Assembly: GCA_029204225.1 (NCBI GenBank)
Contig: CM055100.1
Coordinates: 65,753,812 to 65,817,811, forward strand
Source of the DNA: Diphasiastrum complanatum
Taxonomy: Eukaryota; Streptophyta; Lycopodiopsida; Lycopodiales; Lycopodiaceae
Length of the DNA: 64,000 bases
Reading direction: 5' to 3'
Shown here: in pieces, positions 1-15,102 of the stretch
Position numbering within the stretch: the stretch's first letter is position 1
How the letters are laid out: each line of letters starts with the position of its first letter
Translations under genes and position numbers: made by a program
The notes under the pieces: model-generated
The model's database searches: none
Seen by the model: the letters and a program-made list of their open reading frames with translations, nothing else
What the model was told of the DNA's origin: nothing

Positions 1-534
1 TGTTGGCATGCACAAAGTTTGGTAGCATGCAAAGGTAGGTAGAATGTTACTAGGAGAATTCTACATTTGTCTAGGAAGTAGATATGCAACTTTTGTCACC
101 TCATGCATGTACTTTGAGATGTGGATCTATGATAGTAGAGTTAACTAAAACATGTGGATCAAGCATTGTACACTTGGAAATCCACCTAGGAATTCCAGCC
201 TCATTGATGTAGGGAATTTTTGGCTTGTTTGGTTATATTGTGAATATTGAGATTTTGGTGATTTTGGCTCATTCTCTTTCTACCCTAGTGTTTGGACTCC
301 ATATTCTCTCTCTACCCGAGAGCAGGCTATTTTTCCCATTATGAGCACTTAGAATTATTTCTGACATCTATCTCTCATAGTGACGACTTAGTTTTTTGAG
401 TCTGTGGTATGCCATTGTGCTCTTGCCTTTGGAAGTTTCATGTAATCTGTTCATTGATCATTCATGTGCAATCACAACACCTCAGTAAGATCCTATAAGG
501 TGTGTGGTGAAGTTCACACATGCTAAAACCTTCA
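1..534 (+). repeat. 5' LTR (or its 3' part) of the first copia element
   Basis: The stretch ends in CA at 534, two bases before a tRNA-Met type primer-binding site. Position 1 reads TGTTGG, a usual copia LTR start, so the LTR may begin exactly at the window edge or further left. The internal text resembles 6880-7236. No 3' partner LTR was found in the window. Confidence 0.6.
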
Positions 535-536
535 CG

Positions 537-548
537 TGGTATCAGAGC
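537..548 (+). other. Primer-binding site, initiator tRNA-Met type
   Basis: TGGTATCAGAGC directly after the LTR is complementary to the 3' end of plant initiator tRNA-Met, the usual primer for copia reverse transcription. Confidence 0.85.
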
Positions 549-1311
549 TTTGTGCTTTGTAGAGGTGAGGGTGCATACATCATAACTTGAGAGAAATTGC
601 TTGCAGGAACTCAAATATGGGAGAGGAATACAATCTCGATTTCAATCAGAACAATTTTGGATCATAGATTGATCAAAACAAAATTGATTTGCATTAAATG
701 AGACCTATATGGACCTGTAATTCTGCACGTGTGAGATCATCCTATTTCAAATAGGTGGTATATCTCAAGTATTGATCCATTTGTTGTGTTTGATAGCTTG
801 TTAGAGAGGTATTAAAGAGTTGATTGTGTTGCTCAACTTTCTAAATCAATTTGATTTGTCTTTAGAAGATTTTTAGGCAATCAGAGAGATAGGAAGAGTA
901 CTCATCTTGAGTGATATGCAAAGTGAGCACACATCAGTTCTTTTCATCAATATTTTCAATCTTCATTATCAATCAAGTAGAATTGGATTAAGTCAAGTTT
1001 TGTGAGGTCATAGACATTTCATTTCATTGGAAAGTGTTGTGTTTGAGCTGAATGTGAGTTCCTAGAGAGTTTTTCAGTTCTTTGAAACTCGTGGGAGAGA
1101 TAGACTTCATACTTGCATGTGCTTCATCATCTGATAGAGGCTAGATCCAAATTCAAGATAGATTGATTTTTCTATTGTGAGCTAGATCTCACATATTGTT
1201 GCTAGATTTCATAGGTTGGATCAACACTATAAGTGTTAGATCCTAGGTTGAGATAGCAAGCAACATATTCAATTCCATCTTTTGTCATTACTAGAATTTC
1301 TCAAAGAAAAC

Positions 1312-2251
1312 ATGTCCTCTACTGGTTCACATTTTTTTGGAGCATGCAGAGAGATTAACATCTTCCAATTATGCTATGTGGAAGATAAGAATGGAATATT
1401 TATTGATTCTACAAGATGTAATGGACATTGCGAGTGGAGCTGAAGAAGAACCTACAGCTCCTAATGAAGCTACAACATTCAAGAAGAGAACTAGAATTGC
1501 TCTTCATTTCATAAAAATGAATGTAACCAATGAAGTGCTAAGGGAAATCAGTACTTGCACTATTGCCAAGGAATCTTGGGACGCTCTTAAAACAATCTAT
1601 GAAATTAAGAATACATCAAGATTGCTAACACTTAGAAACCAAATATTTCTAAGTTATCAGAGAGTAGTTGAGAGTGCTTCAACTTATGTTATGAGAGTTA
1701 AAGATCTTCATTAAGAGTTAGCTGGTATTGGAGATGCTCTAAAGAACACTGAGTTGGAGACTCTTCAAGGAGTTCTCATTGCTGAAGAAAGCAGGCAAGA
1801 GAACAAGATGCTGAGGATCAATAGACTTTCATTGAAGGATGATGGAGATGACAAAGTACTCTTCACCAAAGACAAGTCAAGAGGCAAGGGAAAAGGACAA
1901 CCACACTTCAAGAAGGACAAGGACAAAACCAAAGAAGGTGGTGAGGATCAATCCTCACAAGCTACAACATCCAGTGACAAGAAGAAGCTGTCAAAGATCA
2001 AATGCTTCTTTTGTGGCAAGAAGGGCCACTACGCATCAAACTATTTCAAGAAAAAGAACCAGTCCAAGCAAGCTAACCTTACTAATGAGGCAGAGTGTGA
2101 GGGTAATGAGAGTGAAAGAGAGGATTCTTTAATGATGTCTAGTTTTTCATCTTTTCCTTTCAAGAGTGAAGAAGTATGGTGGATAGATAGTGGGGTTATT
2201 CCCATATGTCTAGTTCTAGGAACTCTTTCACAAGTCTCATGCCATATGTAG
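1312..2251 (+). pseudogene. copia gag and start of protease, broken
   Basis: An ATG at 1312 begins a typical copia Gag start, but a shift in the T-run near 1330 moves the reading frame; from 1337 the text reads as Gag with the SSNYAMWKIRM signature. A TAA at 1712-1714 interrupts it and the same frame continues to 2251. The zinc knuckle near residues 90-105 of the second part reads CFFCGKKGHYASNY, so the fourth ligand of the C-C-H-C set is Tyr instead of Cys. The protease start WWIDSG is visible near 2178 but the frame is lost just after it. Gag would package RNA in the cytoplasmic particle; this copy cannot make a complete one. Confidence 0.8.
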
Positions 2252-2330
2252 GTACAAAAAGAGCATTCTATACTGCTAATGATGTAGAGTGTAAAATTGA
2301 AGGAATAGGAAGTATTCCATTGTACGCATT

Positions 2331-4505
2331 ATCATCAAAAAAAAAAAATTGCATGATGTACTTTATGTGTCTAAACTAACCAAGAACCTCATTAGTGTTG
2401 TTGATAGTGGTTTAGATGTCAAATTTCAAGCTGACAAGTGTGTAATCTCAAGGGAGAATGAAGTGATAGCTAGAGGATCTAGATTTGGAAAGTTGTACAA
2501 GCTAGATTCTAAAGAGAGTGCTAGCATTTTTTATGTTGCTTATGAGATCAAGGTTCATCAAGAGGATATATGGCATAAGAGATTGGGTCATCCCAATTTC
2601 AAAGCCATGCAATCTATGGTCAAGGAAGGAAAAGTTGTTGGATTACCAAAGACATTGATATAGGAGCTTCAACCCTATGAAGCTTGTGTTTTGGCAAACT
2701 CACATAGAAGATCTTTTCCAAGATCCAGCATCAAGACTCAACATCCATTTGAGCTCATGCATTCTAATGTTCATTTCTCTTCTTCCAAGAGCAAAGGAGG
2801 AGCAAATTGTTTTGTGTCCTTCATAGATGATTACACAAGATATTCTTGGGTTTACATGTTGTCTTCTAAAGCCATGCAATCTATGGTCAAGGAAGGAAAA
2901 GCTGTTGGATTACCAAAGACATTGACATAGGAGCTTCAACCCTATGAAGCTTGTGTTTTGGCAAACTCACATAGAAGATCTTTTCCAAGATCCAGCATCA
3001 AGACTCAACATCCATTTGAGCTCATGCATTCTAATGTTCATTTCTCTTCTTCCAAGAGCAAAGGAGGAGCAAATTGTTTTGTGTCCTTCATAGGTGATTA
3101 CACAAGATATTCTTGGATTTACATGTTGTCTTCTAAAGCCATGGTTTATGATGTCTTTCTTACTTTCAAAGATTATGTTGAAAAGCAGTTTTCTTTCAAG
3201 TTAAAAGCTTTGAGTGATAGTGGAGGTGAATATACCTCTAATAAGTTTAAAGACTATTGTGAGAAAGATGGGATACAGAGAGAGTTTTCTTGTTCTTATA
3301 CACCTCAACAAAATGGAGTTGCTGAAAGAAAAAATAGGACACTTTGTGAATGTGCAGAAGCCATTAGGCTAGAAGCATCTCTACCCAAAGATTTTTGGGG
3401 AGAAGCAGTTGCATGTGCAAACTATCTTTGTAATAGGCTTCCTAATCTTGCTATAGAAGGAAGGACACCATTTGAAATGTTGTACAAGAAAAAACCTAAG
3501 GTAGATCATCTTAGGATCTTTGGTTGCTTATGTTATGTGCATGTTCCTTTAGAAACTAGGAAGAAGGATGATCCTAGTGCTATTAACGATATTTTTGTTG
3601 GATATGCATCTTCTAAGAAAGTATATAAAGTTTATGTTCCCTCTATTAACAAGAATGTTGTAAGTAGAGATGTGATCTTTCATGAAGATCAGAAGTTTAA
3701 CTTGGATGTGGCAAAGATCAAGGAATCTCATGCAGGATCTACAATTGTCAATCTTGATGTTGTTCAAGATGTGTTGGGGTCGAGGCTTGAGGAGGAGCAA
3801 CTTCAAGCAATTATACCTAGAAGATCCACAAGAGAAAGATCTGAGACAAGAAGACTCACATATGATGAGGGAGAAAGGCAAGTGGAAGATGAGACTTCCT
3901 ATCATGCATTCTTCATATCAGATGAAGAGCCTAAAGATGTCCAAGAAGTACTTCAATCCAAGGAGTGGGTTGAAGCAATGACCCTCGAGTATAAGCCTTG
4001 ATGTCAAACAATACATGGGAGCTTGTGGAGCCACCTAACAACATGCATGTCATTGGATGTAAGCGTATTTAGGATCAAGTACAATAATGATGGATCCATC
4101 AACAAATTCAAAGCAAGACTTTGTGCCAAAGGTTATTCACAAATCAAAGGTCTTGACTATGAAGACACTTTTGTACCTGTTGCAAAAATGGTTACTATAA
4201 GAATTCTCATTTCTCTTGCATGTTATCACAATTGGAGGATGTTTTAACTTGATGTATCTAATGCTTTCCTCAATGGTTACCTTGAGGAGGAGATCTATAT
4301 GGGGCAACCACCTGGATTTGTGATCTTTGGTGAAGAAGCAAAAGTTTGTCTTTTGCTCAAAAGTCTCTTTGGACTAAAACAAGCACCAAGGTCTTGGTAT
4401 GCAAGGCTCAACTCCTTTCTCATGTCACTCGGATTTCATCTTAGTGATTATGACCCTTCATTCTACATTTAGTTTGTAAATAACTATGTAGTTATTCTTC
4501 TCAAT
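2331..4505 (+). pseudogene. copia integrase and partial reverse transcriptase, broken
   Basis: Reading rightward: a GAG-pre-integrase domain with IWHKRLGHPN (2566-2595), an integrase zinc motif whose first Cys is Tyr (YEAC), then the integrase core. The DDE acids lie in DDYTRYSW, SDSGGEY and NGVAERKN. An in-frame TAG occurs in both copies of the duplicated unit, at 2661 and 2928. After about 3998 the frame shifts into RT text ([11 protein letters not shown], then VSNAFLNGYLEEE near 4258), with another stop at 4246. RT is cut before the YVDD box. Confidence 0.8.
2601..3134 (+). repeat. 267 bp tandem duplication inside copia integrase
   Basis: Unit 1 spans 2601-2867 and unit 2 spans 2868-3134, nearly identical. 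AAAGCCATG stands at the start of each unit and again at 3135-3143. The duplicated part covers the end of the zinc domain and the first catalytic Asp of integrase. Confidence 0.9.
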
Positions 4506-5560
4506 GTGATTCAAGCCTTTATCCAATGCCTTGCGAAGAACAAGGTTGTTAACAATGGTACAATAAGTAGAAACAGCATGTCCAAATTTGTCCGATATAA
4601 AAAAATTAAATTGTTTGAGATTAAAGCATTCACAAGGAGATAAGCTATCAATTTCAAAATCACAAAAAATTTCATAAGGAAAATATTGATCGTGCTTAAC
4701 ATTGGGTAGGTAGGACCAACCAAATATAATATCATGAAAAACTTCATCAATAACACCAAACAGTCTAAGTAAAATGTGAGCATAGAATTGCTTCGCATGG
4801 ATAGTCTTAAAAACTCAATTTCGGTAACTTTTCTTTATTTTCGCAAGTATTGAGCTAAAGTCGGTCGATAGCATTAGTAAAAGTTTATCTTTTGGCTACA
4901 ACATTGTCACCCCTGCAAAGCAATCAGTCCCGATAGAAGTTTAATTTTTTCACAGGTAAGTTGTTCTTCGTGTTACTATCTTCCTCTTCCCTTTCTCTGA
5001 AAGCATTGAATTTTCTTCTCTTTCCTACACGTGAACCAGAAAGTTTAGAACTAGGATTGTTGAGGTTAAATGGGTCAATTCTTTTGCCTGAATTCTGAAA
5101 GTACTTCTCTTGAATCGTAGAAAAACTAGGTCTTTTTAATAGACGTCAATTTCACGGATATTATCAGGATCACCTAGTTTAGCAAGGAGCTTGGCAGAGG
5201 AGACAATGGCAAGTTCCATAGAGGCATCAATCATATATTGTATGATAAAGAAAAACTTAATGTGTGTTTTGACAACATCCCTAGCGTTGACTTGATTATG
5301 TGAAAAAACTTTTCCAAATTATTCATCATAAACCATACTGCATGATCAAACCAAATAATAGATGTATTATTTCTACACTTTCCCCACATCTACATTTAAA
5401 AAATGGTCTCTTTCAATTCCAGATTCATGCTTGATATCAAAGTGACCTCTAACTATGGCCCAGGTCTGCTCAAAAGGACGACAAGAGGGTTCAAATTTGT
5501 TCATGTGAAGGATACGCACTAATCCATCATAAAATTTGAAGACCTAAGAAGATCCAAAAC
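4506..5560 (-). pseudogene. Decayed minus-strand coding remnant, family not recognised
   Basis: On the minus strand, coding-like stretches appear in shifting frames with stops. From the right they read approximately KFYDGLVRILHMNKFEPS, MIDASMELAIVSSAKLLAKL, and near the left end HDIIFGWSYLPNV. The composition is that of protein and not of random sequence, but I cannot assign a family. It begins immediately where the copia RT is cut off, so it may be the site into which that element inserted or a recombination partner. Old retroelement, captured host gene and integrated viral sequence are all possible. Confidence 0.35.
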
Positions 5561-6879
5561 AACATGCAAAATGACCAAATAGCAACTGAAAGCAATGTCA
5601 AAAAACATGTATTGATGCCATTGAGCACATGAATTTATTAAATAACCACTCATAGGCTAGAATCATATATGTGCTTATATAAATCAACTAATTCTTTATA
5701 GGTCTTGAATGAAAACTGGGACCTTTGATACTTTGACTTTCCCAAGTCTCAACTTGGCTCATGAAGCTATATATACTTTATATTTATGATTGCTGGATTC
5801 AGTTTATAGGCTAAGTTTATGCGCAAGACATGAATATTAAATTATTGAATCATTGACACCGATTCCTTGATCTTTTACCTGTGCCCTTCAAATGAAACAA
5901 ATCCTTCGGCAAAAAAGTTGTTCTAAATGAACATCTACACTCAAAATCAATCAGGTCAATTTTTGTGAAAATTTTAGGTGATCGAAAGTGTTCGATCTAG
6001 TTCAAAAATGATAGCATCAACAATAAATGTTAAACTAGTCACTCACTAGCTTGCTAATTTGATCAAAACACTGACCAAATGCACATGGAATCAAATGGAA
6101 CTTGAAATCTACTTAGATCTAAATATCACCCTCTATAAAAGGGCCATGCAATAGTATTATTGCATTTAATTATTTCAAAAATTGTACATACATCAAGCTT
6201 ACAACACAATTTCTACTCACATGTTGAAGAGAGCCAAAAATGAATGATAGTTTTTCACCAAAACTTCTCCAAATCACAAATGAACTTTGGGTAACCTTTT
6301 TTTCCATGTCATGCATGCTATTCATATTGTAAATCATAGCTGGAATGAGAAAGGGATTTTTGTTGTAAAACATGTTATGATTCTTTGTTTCTTTCAGTCT
6401 TATCTGTGTCTAGTTTTGCTTGTACAAATCAGATCCGTGACAATATAGACTAAAAAATGTGAAATTTGATTTTCTTCATCAAAACTCAATTTCACTACCA
6501 TTAGTCTAGATTGAAAGGATTTTGAACATGCATCAAATTCACGTGCAATGATTTACGATAAATTTTGTTGAAAATAAAAAAGCCATCTATCTTGACTTTT
6601 GGGGTTTGATGAAATTTCCATCATGCATGTAGTTGTAGAACTTGAAAAGGCCAAAAATGGATTGGTAGGAACTTGAGCCAATCCACATGCATTAAGTCAA
6701 GTTTGCCAAATGTGGCATGCAAAGAAAACTCAAACTTGTATTGGCACATGCATGAATATTTGTACATATGTATTCTAGAACATGACACATGTAGGAAAAA
6801 TATAGATGAAGTTGCATTTCTCAACATGCAAAGTTGTAGGTGTCAAATTTTTGGTAGAAACGACTCTTAGAAGTGGACC
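5561..6879. other. No recognisable gene
   Basis: AT-rich sequence with only short chance reading frames. The part after about 6560 may belong to the following copia LTR. Confidence 0.5.
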
Positions 6880-8140
6880 AATGAGTACCATTCACTGTAT
6901 ATGTAAGTGAGCTTTCTCACTATTTTGTTCATGAATCAGTCATTCAAGCCATTCTAGTCATTTTGGATTTTTGTTTTGTAAGCTTGAATTGTCCATACTC
7001 TCTCTACCTGAGGAGAAGGCTTTGCTCATACATTAATTTTCTTTGTACTCTCTCCACACGTGTGAAAGTATTCAATTATTGATTGTTGGCATGTTAGATT
7101 GTGATTTAGCCATAGAATCTAGATATAGATCTTGTTTTTCAAGCTACAATTGATCTATGTGCAAACACAAAGCTTAGGAAGATCATTCACACTTTGAAAG
7201 TACATCCCACATGTGTGAACTTCTGGAATTTTCACATCGTATCAGAGCCAAACTAAGCTTACCATGCTATAATCATTTCATGTATGAGAAATTTTTAATT
7301 ATATTCAATCTAGAAAGCAGTTTTCCACAATTTTCTATCATTTCTTGAGAAGTTTGTGAATCAAAGAGACCAGAATATAAGGTTTCAGGTCTGAACAAGT
7401 ACTGTACGCATTTTTGAGATTTCACACGTGTGAAAATTAGTCCACTTCATTCCTCTTGTTCTCTTTGATGCTTAATCCAAAGATAGTGACTAGATAGCCT
7501 GTTGGAATGGTAGAAAAGTCTAGTTTTCATTGCAATTTGTCTCAAGTCAAGTTGATGAGCCAATCAAAAGTAATATCCTTTTGATTAAGGGTATGTATGG
7601 AACCTAGACCTATGTGGACACTTTTTGATTTGATCAAAAATTGCTTGTTTGACCCAAAAACCCATATCTATGCATACCAATCACACAAACTTGAGATTTA
7701 GACATTCTTCTGAGTTGTTTGACACATTGTTTCATACAAAGCCATCGTATTTGAGTCAATTGTGGTTTCTTTGAGCATCCCACACATGCCAAAGAAATTT
7801 TGTGCCAAGACTTCTCTAAATTCCGTTGCAAAGTGAGAGGTTGATCTAGTTTGAATAACATTGGTAGAAATTTTGAGATCTATCTCAAATTATGTTGCAA
7901 GATCTTGCATAGGAATTGGTGGTACACCCTTTGTGAGTCGTACAGTGAGAGAGAACCAACATATCTTTTTGTTCATTATAAGGATGTTTTCACACATTAA
8001 TGGCCTCTATGGGATCCTACCTCTTAGAAGCTAGTGAAAGACTGAACTCTTCTATTACTCTATTTGGAAGGTTAGAATGGAGTCAATCCTGAAAGCTTCA
8101 AATTTGATATTGTAATTAGTGTTTTAATTAGATTTTCTGT
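6880..8140 (+). mobile_element. copia LTR 3' part, primer site and leader, no coding region
   Basis: The text up to 7236 resembles the LTR at 1-534, including a CTCTCTCTACC stretch followed by a GAG-rich turn. It ends in CA and is followed by TCGTATCAGAGCC, a tRNA-Met primer site with one change. The leader that follows shares words with 650-780. Three CACGTG or CACATGTG palindromes lie at 7055-7064, 7208-7215 and 7420-7435. No gag follows; another LTR-like stretch interrupts it. Confidence 0.6.
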
Positions 8141-8534
8141 ATTCAGTTGTGTTCGAGACGTGATCGTTAGGATATATTGATCGGGCACTAATCCCATAGA
8201 CGGCTACTTGGGTTAGTCGGGTAGCCACACGTAAGAAAGCTAGCATGTACAACATAATCTTGCTTTTGTTATGCTATACTCAGGGGCATGTCCTAAGTTT
8301 GTCAGTATTTTAGACCATGTTGGGCCTATTAGTCAGACACATGCCTTTTTAGTGTGTTGACACTTGTCGAACCCATGTATGTTGGGGCTTTTGGCATATG
8401 TACAATTTTCTCTTTGTAATCTAAAGCATTTGTTGTGCCATCTTTGAGAGCTTGTGAGGAGTGTCTATGGTGATTGATTGATGTTATCTACATACTGCAC
8501 TAGATCCTAACATGATTTTAACACGGTATCAGAG
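8141..8534 (+). mobile_element. Second LTR-like end with primer site
   Basis: The stretch ends in AACA at 8523 followed by CGGTATCAGAG (8524-8534), a tRNA-Met type primer site. The LTR start is not certain; its partner was not found. Confidence 0.45.
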
Positions 8535-10700
8535 ATGCAGGGTGATGCAGGAATGCACGATTCATGGGAGCTATGGGATAGCGTCTTTCACCAAGAAAAA
8601 TAGCACTCAAAGCGTCTCAGGAGAGAGGACTCCACACGGGGTATAGGCAGTCTGGATTATAGGAGACATCAAAGTTCCTTCGATTGGAGCTTCGAGGAAG
8701 TGATCAAAAAAATCATCGTAAGAGAAATTCATGGAAGAATTTCGAAGAAACTTGCAATTCGGTGGTTTCGGGAAAATCATCGGTGATGGCTAGCTATTCA
8801 CTGTGTGGATAGCGATTTGGCGCAACGGGACTTGCAAGGGATTTGCAAAGAGTAGTGATAGAGAGCCATAGCAATTTAAAGGGTCAGATTGGGTGAGAAA
8901 CTAAGAAATTATGGAATTTTCCAATTCTATGAGCTATAGAGGGATTTCTCAGATTAGCGGACTAATTGCAGTCAATTGGGCACCAATCGATGAGCTGCAA
9001 AGTACATTAGAGAGGCAGAGGTAGGGTGACCCCGATTTGATAAAGAGTTGCAAGTAGAACCTCAAAGAGAGGTGGAGTAGAACCCATGAAGCCTACAAAA
9101 TTTTGAAGCTAGGGTTTGAAGGTACAAAGATTTGGATCTTCCTCATTTTATAAGTTTTTACAGTGTTGTGAAAGCAAGTAGCTAGGCACCCGTGGGTAAG
9201 GAAAGCTATATTGAATAGTTGTGCCAGGCCGCAAAGAGGATAAGGAGATCCAAAGTCATATTTCCAGCATCTGCCATAGCTAAACCCCCCCTTGAAGAAG
9301 AGAGGAAGGCAGGAGGAGCCATGAAGCTGGACTATCGCGCGCAACAAAACGGATTAGGCTTGTAGCGTATCCAAGTGCCCAATGGACGCAAGAAGAATAA
9401 TTTGGTGTGAGAACGAGTAAGGCCATAGGATCTTGCATCAAGTGGATCCACGATGGAAATTAAAGAAAATCCAGGCCATCAAATCTAGGAAGACCATTGG
9501 ATTCAATTGAAGTGGACCCGAAGGGCAAAGAAGTGCAAAGGGAACTTTATTTTCATAAAAAATCTTCAATTTGAAATCTATTGAAAAGACGACCCAACTT
9601 TTAAAGTCGTTGATTCTTCATTAAGAAACTTCAATTTGAAGTCCCAGTTCATTTTTGCAAGGCATTTTGGAAATGGACCTATCTTTGCTAGAAGGCACAT
9701 TCTTTGGCCGTCCTTGGGCCAAATTGACCCTTGAAACTCACTGCTCAAAGCCAGTGGATAGAGCGACGTCATAGAGTAAGGGATTTTAGGGAGTTTTCAT
9801 TATCATTTCATCGAGCGGAGTGTGGGTGACCTAGTGATGGGCTACATTCACCATTTCAGTATTGTAGGGCCAAATTTGGAGCAATTTTTGGCTACTGAAA
9901 CCTGTTACAGGGCGGTATAATAAGGCATTATCATTTAAAATCATTAGTACTTACTTCTAACAGGGTAACAAGTGTTTGGAGGCGATAATTGCAGTATGGG
10001 GGCGAATGATAGCGGTTGGAGCTACCTTGGGGAAATACAAGTGGGCACTACAGGGTAGATGCTCAAATCTTCGAGATCGAGGATGACATGGGACACCTAA
10101 TAGGGATGGATTGCAGGATGACATGGGATGATCATCAGGTGACAACTATTTCAGATTGGAGTTGAGTCATTGGACAGGACTTACAGGGGCTATTCATGAT
10201 GGAATCAGGATGCTACAAATGCAAATGGGCAAAGCGTGAAGCTTTGGGAGCCAGCTCTAGTTTGGAGGGCTGATGGAGATCGCACAGTTGGGTGTGATCG
10301 GAGTGCAAACACTTGATGGGTGTTTTGCTAGTGATCTACTGGAGGGGACACTGATGGGGAGGACTTCATGGTGTGCTCATTTCGAAGTTCAGGATGGCAT
10401 TACAGCAGGGGGCCAATCATTGGCATTGGCATCGATGGGGAGACATCTACCATCATGGGCGTGGATAAGCTATCTTTAGCTTTCATGCATTTGGATGTAT
10501 TTGCAGGAGTCTAGGCTTGGCACAGGTGTTGAAACCTGTATGGTTTAGATCCGTAGGTGGTGAGATCGGGAACAACCTAGAGGAAGTCACTCAAAGCCAT
10601 ATACCTCAGTATGATCATGGAGACAATAGCCTCGGGATCCCTGAGCGGCCTGAAAAATCTGTATATACTTATTCTTGGAAAACACAAAAAAAAAATTATG
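8535..10700. other. Retroelement leader or non-coding region
   Basis: More than 2 kb after a primer site with no coding frame that resembles gag or pol. It may be the internal part of a non-coding LTR element or heavily decayed sequence. No gene is supported. Confidence 0.4.
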
Positions 10701-10721
10701 AAGGCTCGAATTTCCAACAAA

Positions 10722-10757
10722 GGATCGAAAAAATTCGGGATCGAATTTTTTCGATCC
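10722..10757. repeat. Perfect 15 bp inverted repeat with 6-base loop
   Basis: Arms 10722-10736 and 10743-10757 are exact reverse complements around GGGATC. It opens a stretch to about 11080 rich in diverged GGATCGGAT and TTCGACCTTGG words, which looks like a short decayed tandem repeat. Confidence 0.8.
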
Positions 10758-11529
10758 AAGCATATTTTTCGACTCATTTTCACTCTTGCCAAAGAGAGAT
10801 TTTTTCGACCCTGGGTTGGGTCGGATCGTTTCTAATTTTTTCGAACACCTTTGAACTTGTTCATTTCGGATCTGTTCTAATTTTTCTGGACGTCTTCGAC
10901 CTTGGATTGGATCGGATTGGGTTTGATAAATTTGGGCGTCTTCGACCTTGGATCGGATCAAATCGGGTTTAATAAGTTCGAACCTTTGTATTACTTTCGA
11001 CCCTTTGTATAAATCTGACCCAATTTATAAATCCAACCCCTTGTAGAACTCCAACCCTTGGTAACTAAAATCCGACCCACATATAGTTAAAATAATGGCT
11101 ACACTCTGTGGAACTGTAAGTAGTTTAACTTAGGATTCCAGTGCACTGATCAATTGGCTTCCAATCATCAATGATGGAGTTGACGCTCTGACAGACATCT
11201 TTTGTAACAATGATTCAGACATTATTCTATAACGAGGATCTGTGATTAAGTAGATTTTGTAGAATCAGTTAGAGTGTTCCGATTTTCTAGCTATGAACGA
11301 TTCTTGAATATTTGCTACCATGCTTCAGATCTGTCATCCATTCGCTCATCACTTCCACTGCTCCTCACCACATTTCCATCGATTTTTGATATGGTATCAG
11401 AGCAGGTGTCTCAATAATATGTATTTCTACTACAGATTCAGTCTTGTTTCTACCAAGACTTCATTTCAGCACGCAGCCAACAGTATCACACTATTGTTGT
11501 TTCTACCAACATTATCGGACTATACCAGA

Positions 11530-11877
11530 ATGGATTCGAGTTCTAGTTCCTCTCTGATTGACAAGCTCGATGGAGAGAACTACCATCTCTGGAAGTTCAA
11601 GATGAAGGTCGTTCTATTAGCCAAGGAGCTGTGGGACATTGTTGATGGTACTAAAATCAAGCCAGAGGCTGATGTAGTTGGCATCACCAAATGGAGGCAA
11701 CGAGATGACAAGGCTTTTGCCTTAATCACTTTGAATATCAGAGACTCCCAAATCAGTCATATCCGATCTGCACAGATAGCCAAGGATGCTTGGGACATCC
11801 TAGATACCCTCTATGACATCAAGAATGTCACTTCCAAACTGCATCTGAGAAAGAAATTCTTTACTCCAAATGTCTGA
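11530..11877 (+). pseudogene. copia gag N-terminal part
   Basis: About 115 codons from ATG 11530. The motifs GENYHLWKFKM, AWDILDTLYD and KLHLRKKF are those of the UBN2-type Gag of plant copia elements. A shift near the end gives the stop; the next Gag words (SLPEAYET) follow in another frame. No zinc knuckle follows because of the deletion. Confidence 0.8.
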
Positions 11878-12242
11878 TGCAAACACCATGACTGCAACAG
11901 GATCGAACATTGAAGATTCAGATGCAATAATGACTCTATTATCGAGTCTCCCTGAAGCCTATGAAACACGAGATCAAGCCATGTGAGGCTTGTGCAATAG
12001 CAAAATCACATAAGAATCCATATCCAAGGTCTTCCATCACGACTACACATCCATTGGAGTTGATACACTCGGATGTACATTTTTTTTTCATCATTCAAAA
12101 GCAAGGGAGGAGCCACTTGCTTTGTTACTTTTATTGATGATTTCACAAGATACACATGGTTATATCTTCTTTCCATGGTGTATGATTATTTTCTTATTTT
12201 CAAAGCTTTTGTTGAAAACAACTTTCTTACAAAGTCAAGGCT

Positions 12243-12680
12243 TTGAGGTGTGATAGAGGTGGAAAGTATATCTCCAACAAATTCTATGACTTTTGTGAGC
12301 AAGAAGGGATCAAAAGGGAATTCCGTGGTGCCTATTTCCCTTCACAAAATGGGGTGGCTGAAAGAAAGAATAGATTCCTATGTGAGTGTGCCAAAACAAT
12401 TCGAACTGAAGCCTCTTTACCTATTGATTTTTGGGGAGAAGCTATAAATTGTGCAAACTACTTGTGCAATAGATTACCTCACAATGCTCTTGGAGGAAAG
12501 TCACCATATGAAGTCTTATTCAACAATAAGCTTAAGGTTGATCACCTTAGAGTTTTTGGAAGTACTTGCTTTGCTCATATTCCCTTGAAAACAAGGAGGA
12601 AAGATGATCCAAGTTCACTCAAAGGGATCATGGTTGGGTATTCATCCAACAAGAAGGCATATAGCAACTACCACTTATAG
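12243..12680 (+). pseudogene. copia integrase core fragment
   Basis: About 145 codons that read CDRGGKY (second catalytic Asp), [11 protein letters not shown] (catalytic Glu), DFWGEAINCANYLCNRLP and DHLRVFG. The first Asp region lies upstream in another frame near 12131 (FIDDFTRYTW). The stop at the end coincides with loss of homology. Confidence 0.8.

Positions 12681-15102
<2,422 letters not shown>

Larger units (their letters stand above)
1..4505 (+). mobile_element. Ty1-copia retrotransposon, decayed and 3'-truncated
   Basis: The order LTR, primer-binding site, gag, protease, integrase, reverse transcriptase is that of Ty1-copia. The left LTR ends at 534 and the reading frames carry several stops and shifts. 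Homology stops inside RT near 4505, before the YVDD catalytic box, so the RT palm, RNase H, polypurine tract and 3' LTR are missing. The sequence after 4505 is unrelated. The element cannot be autonomous. Closely related LTR and leader sequence recurs at 6.9-8.1 kb. Confidence 0.85.
11392..12680 (+). mobile_element. copia element with large internal deletion
   Basis: TGGTATCAGAGCAGG at 11392 is the primer site. A gag start with ATG at 11530 (SLIDKLDGENYHLWKFKMKV) runs to a stop at 11875-11877 and continues shifted to about 11965 (LLSSLPEAYET). There the text jumps to the integrase zinc region (PCEACAIAKSHK) near 11980. The zinc knuckle, protease and most of the pre-integrase domain are gone. 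Integrase text (NGVAERKN near 12350) runs to a stop at 12678-12680, after which homology ends. RT and RNase H are absent. Confidence 0.8.
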
